This document shows, one piece after another, positions 32,161 through 42,828 of a DNA stretch of 64,000 nucleotides. The notes under the pieces are model-generated. The model saw only the letters and a list, made by a program, of their open reading frames with translations, made no database searches and was not told where the DNA came from. Made by a program: the position numbers and the translations under genes. The stretch covers positions 73,273,460 through 73,337,459 of the forward strand of contig CM055317.2 in assembly GCA_029255685.2 (NCBI GenBank), given 5' to 3'. Numbering within the stretch: position 1 is the stretch's first letter; the number at the start of each line of letters is the position of its first letter. This stretch comes from Silene conica (Eukaryota > Streptophyta > Magnoliopsida > Caryophyllales > Caryophyllaceae).

Positions 32161-34586
32161 TTCATGTCATTTATCAACTTATGTATAGTGATACAAATGT
32201 GTTGATGTTTACCCTTTTTTTAATTGTTTTAAAGGGCCGCCCCCTAATAATGATAAGGGCAAGGAGAAGGAAGCTTGAGGTTCCTTACTTGGATGGCTCC
32301 GGTAGCATCCAAATGATCGAAGACTTGAAGAGCTAGGCTCTAATTTTCATATCGTCTTCTTTCATATTTTGCATTTTATTTGCTAAGAACAATTTATTTT
32401 CTTGTAAGACAAGGATTAAAATCCTAAAACAATGGTTGTAATTTTGGATATTAGTGACTTGGTTTTCAACCCGAGTCACTACTTTTGTTCTTAATCAATG
32501 TTTTGATTTCTCAAATAATGCATGCCTTGTTTAAACATGAATAATAGTGATTTCATCACGCAATAAAGATTGATACGATCAAATATAAAATAATCAAAGA
32601 GTTGATTAAAACGGAGAACTACACCCCATGAGATACTTTCAATCAAAATGAGACTATATTAGTTCATTATAAGATTTTCATTTTAAGTGAAAATGAGAAT
32701 GTAATCATCATACCATAAAGCTTTTATACATTGGTTCAATCGAAATAAGCTATCCTTATAAAAATAAGGGTTATTTTAAAGGATAGAGTGGGAGAAATTA
32801 TTCGACCTTCAAACCAATGATATAATTATAGGATCTTAGAGAAGATTCCTGAAAGGGTTCTTAAGAAGAAACCTATAAAGACACTGAAGAAACTACGGGA
32901 GGACACTCGGAGAAAGAAAGGTTCTTTATGTTCATTGTTTCAGTGGGAAACCCCGTATGAATTCGGAAGGATGATCGGCTCCATGAGGATAGTGATTTTT
33001 TCAAAGATTATAAGATAATAGAGGAAATATCATCTATCTACTCGGAGGCAAGAACGATTCCTTAAAATAATGATTTTCTATGATTATAAGATAATAGAAG
33101 AGAAATCATCTCAATCAAGTGTGTCTAAAGGTATGATTCGAGTAACAGTTTAACATGCATGAAATGAAAGGTTCATTTAAGACATCGAAAGTTATTGTTT
33201 TAGTGGGAGCAATGTTTGTAAGAAATTTGAACCTACCATTTAGAGAGAATGGGTGATTCTTTAAGAGTAAAGAATAAGAGGTTCTAAATTTAGAGATATT
33301 GGTTTCAGTGGGAGCGATGTTCAATAAAGAATTTAAACCTACCATTTAGAGAGAATGGGTGATTCTTTAAGATAAAGAATAAGAGGTTCTAAATTTAAAT
33401 GAACAAAATAATTTATATCATGTGATGATAAGTTTTAACGGGAAGGTTTATTATATGGATAATAAAAGGTCGCCCATTAGATATCAAATTAATTTGATAT
33501 AATGGCCAAGATGAGTGAAAATTATTAAGATTGATGAAATCATAAATAAACTACAATGTAGATTTCAGTACATAAGTGACAAAAGGAGTGATGCCCTAAT
33601 CCCTCCAGTATATCGATACGTCACATGTTATAAGATAACAGTGGGAGCTTTCCTCCGGAAGGAAACTCAAAATCTAGAAAGAGTTCTTAGATATGTACTC
33701 AAATAGAATCGTATTATACGGGATAATATGAGAAGAAAGGAGACCAAAATTTGTAAGTTTTTGCTATCATGAATAAAGGGTTATTCGCAAAACACTAATA
33801 CAAATAGATGATTGTGCATCGAATGCAATATAATAGTGTAGACTATTGTTGCATAACAACATCATTTGAGTTATGATTAACTCAAGATAAAAGATACTTT
33901 GTCAAAATCCAAATGGGTTGTAAGAGACAATATTGAACCCCATAAGTGAACTGGATTGACTTAGTATAGTCCCTAGCCGCTTACATGAGGTGACGTCTCA
34001 AAAGCGACTAGAGTGTGAGGCGATTGATGGCAAGTTCAATTGTCATAGAGTCATATGTGATGACTAGTCGATCACATAGGCAGACTGCAAGAGACACTCT
34101 GTCGGGCATAGTGACCGCTTATAGAGTTCTGGAAATTCAATAGCCGGGTCGTGGCGAGAGCTGCTATAGTATTCTTGTGAGTCAATTCTTAGACTAAAGA
34201 CTACTCTCCCAAGATGGTACAGTTTAGGCATAACTTTGATCCATTCTCTACGACTTTTCGTAACTGGAGTCAAATGGGATTGTTTTGGGTTGTGACTGAC
34301 TGTGACTAGTCAAAGGAAGTAGTGCGATAGAAATTGTCCACCCCTTGTCAGGGTTGTTCAAATCTCAAGGCCACTCGAGGAGAAGTTAACTGGAAATGCG
34401 TGGCCACGCTCGGAAGGTATCTATGGTAGATAATTCCGGTCAGACAGTTATTCTCCAGATCGAGGAAACCACTCGTGATATGATCAAATGCAAGTACGAC
34501 CAGAGAGAGACATCTTGCATTGAGTGGGAGATTGTAATAGGACAAGAGAATTGGTGACGCACACTTGTCGAGGACAAGTGGGAGAT
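32161..34586 (+). other. Non-coding 3' interior of the TR-GAG element
   Basis: The region where copia pol should be has no supported coding frame. It carries several AGTGGGAG words (polypurine-like), and a direct duplication of about 105 bp at 33192-33400 (shared CCTACCATTTAGAGAGAATG and TAAGAGGTTCTAAATTTA). The last 20 bases (ACAAGTGGGAGAT, 34574-34586) form the polypurine tract before the 3' LTR. Confidence 0.7.
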
Positions 34587-35842
34587 TGTTGGGAAATGTG
34601 TCCTCAACAATAGTGCGATCACGTAATTAAATCTCATAACGAGAATGCGCAAGGGATGATACGAATTATTAGTCAACTGACCAACATTAATCGGTAATGA
34701 TTGGCTAGCTAGAGTTTGACATTACTGTCGTATGACGGTGGTGGTCAGTTGATCCCTTTAGGTCACACCTTTAGGACAATTCCCTTAATTGATAAAGTGA
34801 TCAAATGTATATTGATACGATTTGATCATATTCCTTAAACTCGTATATCGAGAAATTAGAGGTTAAATCTTAATGTAAGATTTATGTTTAAAAATTGAAA
34901 CTTGTCAATTGTTAAACATTAAACGATATTTATTATATCGTTATTAGAATGAGTTGGGTTATAATTAATACAAAGGTTGTAAATCGTATTGACGATAATT
35001 ATAAATAATCATTTTACAATTGTAATTTCGAATTACTTGTCAATTGATAAATATAATATTTATATGATAAATATTTATGTTAAGATAATTATAATTGTAT
35101 TCCTAGTAACATTAAGATGTCTCACTTGGTACAATTATACAATTGACAAAGTTATAAAATGAAGACCATTTTATGCTTAAGTGGGACGGTTTAGTGGAAG
35201 TAGATATGGGATGATTAGTGTGTTAATTGTTCTTAAAAACACAATCATTAAAGGGTGCTTTGAGACCATGGGCTATAACCACCCTAGACACATTGAGAAG
35301 AGGAAATGTTTTCCTTGTGTCTACCCATGCCTAGCCGTCTTTACCCTCCCAATAACCACTCAAATTGTGTTGTTTTACTTAAGCATAATTGTGTGTTAAT
35401 ATAAGTATATGATACTCCAACCATTTCTAAGGTTAGCCGTGTGTTTTTCAAGCCAAAAACCTCATCCAAAACCTCTCATATTATAAGATAATATTCATAC
35501 TAATACTTATATTAAGAGATATATTATTAGTATAATAAGTTCCTATTAGAACTTATATTGTATTAAGGAAAAATCGTTTTGGCACTAGCTTGTTCCAAGT
35601 TTCGGTTCATTAAGGGATAGTCTTGGTGCATCTTTAGAGGAGGTGTTCTACTTTGAACACTAGGAGGATCATCCTTGCTTGCATTTGGACCGAGTGTAAG
35701 GACTCGTAATCTCTCCCATTTCCGCTTTTAAAGCATGCATAAGATCTTATAAACATGTTTATAAATAAATTAATTAAAGTGTTAATTATAGGTTTTGTTA
35801 GTATGACTAAATTAGTTTATGAGCAACTAGTTAAACCTTTCA
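34587..35842 (+). repeat. 3' LTR of the TR-GAG element
   Basis: 1256 bp, no difference from the 5' LTR noticed on reading. Confidence 0.93.
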
Positions 35843-35949
35843 CACAAAGGTCATATAAGAGTAATCGAATTAAATTGCAATAACAAAAAAAAAAAAAAAC
35901 TGAAAAAGAGTTTAAAAAATCCCGTAATTTTCACGGAAAATTAAACTAG

Positions 35950-38111
35950 TTAAGAAAAAAAAAACTATAGATAAACATTAATTTGTGCTCGGATGTCCAT
36001 TTGTAACAACAGTCAAACTTGCTCTGGTCCATTTGTGCTCAGATAAATATTCAATTTGCTTATCTTGACAAGTTGAACACAGTGGATCGGAAAAACTTTG
36101 GACTTGGTCCATTTGTGTAAGTAAAAAAATGAAGTGGCCTTGACCGATTCGTGTAATTTATACGGACCAACCATGGTAGTTTGTATAGAGCGCACGAATG
36201 ACCTAAGTTAGTTTATGTTGTCTATACGAACTTGCTCTGGTTGATTCGTGTAAACCACATAAACTAGCAAATACGTGTTTTTACACGAATGGACCGCCGG
36301 CTGTAATTTGTTTATAGTTGGTATGTTTTAAAATATACGATTACAAGTGTTATGAAATGTATAATTGGCAAAAAGTGTTTTTTATAAGAAGCTTAATGTG
36401 CATTATAACTAAAAGATTCGAATTGAGAAAAAAATGTAAATTTTTTTTTTTTTATTGAATTCACTTAAGCATAATATATCATCACGGGTAAGAATCAGAC
36501 AAAAACATGATTAAAATGACTATAATAAATGCGTTATAAGGAAATTATTAAAGGATATTCTACCTGTATCTTATTTATGGTCACCGTTATACCACGTAAC
36601 CTTGATGTGGGGCAACATTCCACACAAAAATCAAAGAAAAAAACATGAATTTGACTGTATTTATATAGCGCTAGCCTTCCTTATGACGGATATATTCGTC
36701 AAAAAAATTACAACGAGTTAAATATTACCCACATGAATATATAAGACAAAATTAAAAGGTTACACTCCAAACACTTTAATTTTACCTTATCTTTTCATGT
36801 AGATAATATTTAACCGTCCGCAAACTTACGACGAATGCATCCTTATCCCGTCACAAATGAGAATCTATAATTAATGTATTATGATCATCCAAAGTGAAAA
36901 TGACAATAACCTTAATAAAACCATAAATTGATTTGGTCTAAAAGGCTAAGAACCCCATGACATGTATATGATGGAAATGTTTACCAAAACCCAATTTTAT
37001 TAATGATTTCAATTTGGAACAAATTATTGTCCATATTTTATAAGGGCGTTGATGACCTTACCGTTTGTAAGTACTTCCGTACCATTTTCGCATATTTCTC
37101 GCAACCAAATCCATAAGCTAATAATGCCGTGAAACAAGTACAACTACATACGTATGTCGGGATGAGTAACCGGCGATAAACAGAATTATTTAGCGTTCTC
37201 ATTTGGACTAGGTCATGTCGACCACAATCAAGTTGGTAATAACAAAATAGGAATATTAACGGATGTAGATTTCTCTAAAGTTGTATTTATTAATTAAGGT
37301 AGAACTCGTTAGAGTAGATAAATGTTATTGATGATATTCTCTGTAACGGCTGAAGGTTTAAAACGAAATTTGGTTCATTTCTTGGTATATTATTGAGTTT
37401 CAAGAGTGAGATTGTAAGAGAAAAATATAGTACGTTTTTACAAATTTTTGAGTGGTGAAGTTTAGTTATACAATACAAATCAATTTTATTTGTGGATAAG
37501 TCTTTTTCATGTTGTTTTAATGACAAATTTGTGATTTTAAAAATCTAGTTGTCTAATCTGTGTATCGATTGATGAGATCACGAGGGTACTAATCGATGAG
37601 GCAATATTTAATAAAAAAATATTTTAATAAACAAAGATCATAACAAATATTTCATGTATTGCTCGATAACTAAATTATGTTTAAAAATACAATTATCAAA
37701 ATTATGTGTCGCTCATCCGCTTGTTGTTACTTATATATTGACTTCTCTATACAATAAGTAAAAATAAAATGATGATGTCCAATGACTATATCTTAGATTT
37801 GACAAGTTGACATAAAATGATTTTTTGCAGAAAATTTTATGTTATGAGAATACTGAATATTTTCATCACAAGTTGACTTTAATTGGATGATAGTATGAGG
37901 TATGTTTGAGTTAAATATTAAACATTTTACTTTAGTAAAGTTTATTATTATCTTAGAACCAAGTCAACCACTATTTATCAAAATTCAAAACCAAATATGC
38001 TCAAGCCAAAATCTAAAACCAAATTCAACCCATTTCTTCGAAAATTATTGAAACTCAAGAGCAAGATTGTAGAGGTTGGCATAAAAATATTGTCCAACAA
38101 ATTACAAAAAC
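35950..38111. other. Intergenic, no gene; one MITE and half of a diverged duplication
   Basis: It contains a stretch at 36000-36300 with repeated GGTCCATTTGTG / TTCGTGTAA words, the MITE at 36677-36871, and a block at 37590-37790 that recurs in diverged form at 39785-39950. No coding region is supported. Confidence 0.4.
36677..36871. mobile_element. MITE with TTGTGACGGATA-type ends, copy 1
   Basis: Left end TATGACGGATATATTCGTC, right end CCCGTCACAAATGAGAAT. The interior shares TTAAATATTACCCACATGAA-like and ATAAGACAAAAT words with copies at 40110-40302 and 44966-45158. Superfamily not determined. Confidence 0.5.
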
Positions 38112-38114
38112 TAA

Positions 38115-39608
38115 GGCTCTATTTGGCAAAATTAGCTGAAAAAATATCTAAAACCTGAAAAGATAGCTAAAAAGGTAGCTGGAAATTAAGACCTGATAAG
38201 ATAGCTTATCCCTTTACTATAAAAGGAATAGTAGCTTTTAGAGAATTCTCATTGGCTAAGATAATTTAGGGTAATTGGGTCCCACCATCATCTTCTTCTA
38301 CTCTTTATTTAATTAATGTCTCTCCTCCAATTTTATCTGCTTTTCATTTTATACGCTTTCGATTTCAAAATATTCATTTTCATATGTTAAATTTATGATA
38401 TAAAATTTTTATGCTAAACAAAAAGATACAAAAATTTAAAAAGGAAAAATTTAAAAAGTACAAAAACTCATATGTTCCAACGATTAGAAATTAATAATTT
38501 TCAAACTAATAAATTAAAGCAAATTCATATTTATACACCAAATTTAACCTGGATATCCAAATTATAATATCGGGATGAAAAGAGCAAAAAAAAAGCAAAT
38601 AAAATTAATTATCGGAAATAAAAATCATGAATAATCATTTTGTAGTTAGAAAAAATCAACCTCATATAGTCCTATATGGTCAGAGTTATTTTTTGATAGT
38701 TAGAGTGACGGGGTTTATATTATATGGTTGTATTCATCCTACGTATATATTTGAGTAATCTTAAATAAGAATTTGTTTATTTTTATATTGTTGAACTAAC
38801 GCTTTATTTTTACATACATTTTAGATTGGTATAATTATAATACTATAATTATGGCTTTATTTTAAATATATTCATCTTCTTATTGATGTTTTCAATTTAA
38901 TAAAATTAAACTCGTGCATTTTTTGCACGAGAGTAAAACTAGTTTTTCTTAAAACTGTTTGGAAACTACCCGAGAAGGTAGTTGATATTTGACAAAATGA
39001 CATAAAAGGACATGGTTTATTATTGATAGTTTTTTACGTTTTTACTATGATTCTTGTGTTATTGTAAACAACTGACCGAAACAAATAGAGTAGTAACTTC
39101 TGAATAGAATTGTACACTTAAAATGGTACTTGAAAATGTCTGCATTGCTACTTCCATGATTTCTTCATGCACACTCTTTTGAATGAATTGACCATTAAAA
39201 TCAAGTTATAAGAATAACTTCAACTACTAGCTTTTATATACACATGATTCATGCCCAAAGAATTTCACAAATTAATATATAACAATTAGGTAAAAACAAA
39301 ATTCAAACAATATATTCTTAAAAATATACTATTGATATAAAATTAGTATATTTGGGAAGTACGTAAAGGTTTAGTATTGTATTGTGTTAATTAACCTTAT
39401 AAAATCTGAGGGTAGAATAGGTAGATAAAATTGAATCAGGTATCTGATTTGTCAAATGCTATATTAGGTAACTTTTTATTTCAGTACCTTTTTCATTCAA
39501 AACAGGTAGTTGTCAAACACTATAAAAATAATAAGCTACCTAATTATTTTGGTAAAAAAAGTTACTTTAGACAAATTAGATAGCTGAAATGGCTTACCAA
39601 ATGGAGCC
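38115..39608. mobile_element. PIF/Harbinger (Tourist)-like element 1 with nested Helitron
   Basis: Inverted ends GGCTCTATTTGGCAA and GGCTCCATTTGGTAA with TAA duplications at 38112-38114 and 39609-39611. Subterminal AGCTATCTTTTCAGGTTT-like words are repeated. There is no transposase. Without the nested Helitron it is about 760 bp. Confidence 0.65.
38209..38942 (+). mobile_element. Helitron A (734 bp, complete, non-autonomous)
   Basis: Starts A/TCCCTTTACTATAAAAGG and ends with a perfect 8-bp-stem hairpin (CTCGTGCA ... TGCACGAG), 7 nt, CTAG/T. Its 5' 60 bp and 3' 45 bp match Helitron B at 46957-48073. It encodes no protein. Confidence 0.75.
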
Positions 39609-40109
39609 TAAGTATGCTTTAACAAAAATTTTAGTGGTAATAATTTTAGTTATTCAAACCAATTTTCAGCCTTTCTCATGTTTTTAGTGACAGCTTCGTT
39701 ATTTTTAAAGTCTATTACTCTATTGTCAACCTACATATGGTTAACAAACAATTTTGGTTTGAGAACATTTTTTCATTTAAGAATACCGTAATAAATAAAC
39801 AGTAATCAAAGTCAGATATTTAATTTATTACTCCATTATCTAAATTATGTTTAAAACACAATTATGTGTCACTCGGATTATTTGTCATTGACTTATTATT
39901 ATATATAGTCCGTACAGGTAAAAATAAAACAATAATGTCCAAACAACTATCAAAATATGATAATATTAACTCGTATTAATATATGATCTATTTGACTTAT
40001 AAATACTAGACACATAATTCATCTAAATTATTGTATCTTCGCCCGACTAGATCGACCAACAACAATTGTTTCATAAATCTATTGTCAATATTTTATGAGT
40101 GCCAACTCT

Positions 40110-40302
40110 CTTGTGACGGATATCTCTTGTGACGAGTATATCTGTTACAAGATTGCGACGACTTAAATACTATTCATGTAAATAGATAAGACAAAATGAA
40201 TTGGTATTTCCAACTTCTCTAGACACTCTCCTCTTGTCCTATCTACTCCACATGATTTGACTCGTCGCAAATGTGATAGATATATCCGTCACAAATGAGA
40301 AT
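40110..40302. mobile_element. MITE with TTGTGACGGATA-type ends, copy 2
   Basis: CTCTCTTGTGACGGATAT at the left and ATATCCGTCACAAATGAGAA at the right form the inverted ends; about 190 bp long. Confidence 0.6.
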
Positions 40303-41519
40303 TTAATTTGTATTATTGATCAGGTCGTAAACAACAAGTTGATCGACCGTACTTCCTCCGCTTGTAGTTTTATAACCTTATTAAATCAATTATTATGATA
40401 GCCTCCAGGTATTATCAATCAATGATATATTTGTGTATTCTTAATTGCAAAAACTCGTGAGAGAGGTTTTTGATGAATTACTAGGAGATTATGTTTTTCA
40501 TAAGAACAAGTTCTCTATTCCATTTCATGTTCTATCTAGTGTACATTCTGCTCTCCTTATGATACATCACTAATTTACGAGAAATTACTATCGATTTTAT
40601 CATGCGAATGATGATGAATTGTAAGATAAAAGCAATAATAAAAGGAGATTAGACTCAAAAGTGGAATAAAAAATCTCAACTCGCACCCCCTCATGTAATG
40701 TTCATCATCTTTTGTCACACTACTTTTATCTTCTGATACATATCATTATCTTACATTTACAAAATTATTTTACTTATGGTTAATGTTTATGTGTTAAATG
40801 GATAATTAGTGGAGCACAAGGTGTGACGCCGAAATGGAACAAAGAACCTGAACTCCATCGAAACGACTCTTTTAATAAGTGTACCCCATTTTATTATTGT
40901 AAATGATTTTGAGTTTTTTATTACTATGTCATTCTAAATTACACATACCAATTTTATTATACTTTGTACCAGAAAAAATATTTACCTTCTCTTGTTACCT
41001 TCTCTTCTCACAAGTCATAGTCAATAAAAATATTATTTATTTTAGTTCATCTACTTGTTTTTTAACCCAAATACAATATTTAAAGTACCAAATTAATCAA
41101 TTATAAGATGGACAAGTAAAAAAATAGGAGAAAAGATACATAGCTACCCTCTTAATAAAATGAGGACAGAAAGTGGCGACTACACGCTCCTAAGACAATC
41201 GAGCAGCCATTTTGAAGCGATTAGATTTTGTTTTGTTTAAATTAAATTAAATCGAAAACCATAGATTATGTGATAATGGCAACATAATTAAAACACACAT
41301 TGACACGCACATTCCACACCCCAATAATACTCTGATTAGTCCCATAATCAAGAACTTTGTTAAATAATTAATTAATTAGCTGATATTCCAATCACCTAAT
41401 GCCATGCATTACTCCCTGTTATATACGTGGATTTTTTTTAAAATTTTGATGACGAGGGGTTGAATTTTCCGTGCCCATACATTTCTGCACCATCACATGT
41501 ATCATGTAAGCCACCTTTT

Positions 41520-41645
41520 GGGGCTGCAGTGGTCAAGTGGTCATCGTCTCAGCTGGTAGTCGAACATGGATTTCTCAAGGTACTACATTTCTGGAAGTTT
41601 CAAAGTTTAACTCAATTATCACTAGACTAACACCACTTGGTTTAT
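41520..41645 (+). repeat. Dispersed repeat copy 1 (copy 2 at 42629-42813)
   Basis: Shared words: CTGCAGTGGTCAAGTGGTCA versus a diverged partner, TCGAAC.TG, CTACATTTCTG, and GACTAACACCACTTG at the end. The second copy has an extra internal duplication. It is reminiscent of tRNA-derived SINE or repeat tails in plants, but no intact box A/B pair was identified. Confidence 0.4.
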
Positions 41646-41767
41646 ATATGTTTGATTTATTATGTTTTGTTTTTCTTACATTATGTGGATATTATGAGCA
41701 TATATATATATATATATATATATGTTCAATATGTCTCGACGGTTCTTTTTTACTTAATTTTAATTTA

Positions 41768-42080
41768 GGGTTATTCTACATGGTAATATTGTATTTTTCC
41801 AAATTCTACATGGTAATCCTACTTTTCAGAAAACACACATGGTAACCCTCAACTTTATTAGTATGATTTTAGAATTTTTAAAAATATAAGGTTACTTTGT
41901 AAAAAATGTCAAAATTTAATTGACCACATCATAACTTAACGGACAAAATTGACGAAAAACAAGTTAAGGGTCACAGTAATACGTATTAATAAAGTTGAAG
42001 GTTACCATGTATCATTCTCTGAAAAGTAGGATTATCAGGTAGAATTTGAAAAAACATACGATCACCATATAGAAAAACCA
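41768..42080. mobile_element. Mutator-type MITE (313 bp) with 9-bp TSD
   Basis: Inverted repeats of about 100 bp (GGGTTATTCTACATGGTAAT at the left; TGGTTTTTCTATATGGTGAT inverted at the right; both then AATCCTACTTTTCAGA and AACTTTATTA). Flanked by perfect TTTAATTTA at 41759-41767 and 42081-42089. No coding capacity. Confidence 0.88.
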
Positions 42081-42828
42081 TTTAATTTATTTTTGTTCAA
42101 TTCACCTTTATCAAGTTCAGTTCAATCCATTAAGTTTAGTTCAATTTATTTCATCTCTTCTCTTCATAAATTAAATATTTACTCTAGTTCAGTTCAACAC
42201 TATTAAGACCAATTCAGCTGTATTAAGTTCAAACGATTTCAGTTTAGAAAAATAGGGTAATAATTTTATATATTTTATATTACCTATGTTTTTTCTTCGA
42301 GAGTCGGTACTTTCTGAATTTTGAAGTGTGCCTATATAGATAAAAAAATTTGTTTAAAATGGATTAAATATAAAGTAAATAAAATAAAAACATTATAATA
42401 TCTGGTACAAAATTAGCATAATAAAAAACTTGTCCTATCTTTGAAGGTGGTCGGGACTCGGGATGCTATTTGATACGTGAATATGTCCGTTTTACGAAAA
42501 ACTAACTAATTATTGTATATGCATGTAGCTAATATTCTGTATATGATTGTACCATGTAAGTCACCGTACCCTTTCGGACCCGTGATTATAACCTGAAAAA
42601 ATTGCTTCATATAAGGTTCGAACCCTCGGGGTTTGCAGTGTCCAAATGATCATCGCCCCAACTAGTAATCGAACCTGAGATCTCTCAACTCCTACATTTC
42701 TGTAAGTAATTGAACCTGAATTTCTGTAAGTAATGAAGCTGAGACCTCTCAACTTCTGCATTTTTGTAAGCTCTAAGGTTTAAAGCAGTTACCACTGGAC
42801 TAACACCACTTGATTATTAGTGTACATT

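Larger units (their letters stand above)
27536..35842 (+). mobile_element. Gag-only Ty1/copia-type LTR retrotransposon (TR-GAG class)
   Basis: Two 1256-bp LTRs (TGTTGGG...TTTCA) flank a 5.8-kb interior with a tRNA-Met primer site, one gag gene and a polypurine tract. No protease, integrase, reverse transcriptase or RNase H frame is present between 32160 and 34586. The LTRs look identical as read, so the insertion is recent. Target-site traces: CAAAG before the left LTR, and CACAAAG after the right one, offset by two bases. Non-autonomous elements that keep only gag are described as TR-GAGs; this one would need enzymes from a copia relative. Confidence 0.9.
26389..35949 (+). mobile_element. 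Helitron F, split by the nested TR-GAG retrotransposon
   Basis: The 5' part (CCTAGATTGAG, then two CACGTGGCGAGCT-like boxes) matches Helitron C in order. The 3' end at 35949 has the hairpin CCGT-AATTTTC-ACGG, then CTAG and T. Outside the retrotransposon the unit is about 1.25 kb and non-coding. The extreme 5' end is probably damaged at the junction with Helitron E. Confidence 0.45.
39612..41758. other. Intergenic, no gene; one MITE
   Basis: It contains the second copy of the diverged block (39785-39950), the MITE at 40110-40302 and a TA microsatellite at 41701-41723. Nothing coding is supported. Confidence 0.4.

Noticed and set aside
32161..34586. A copia pol gene
   Set aside because: Searched by eye for the zinc-binding/integrase, reverse transcriptase and RNase H motifs in all frames; none seen.
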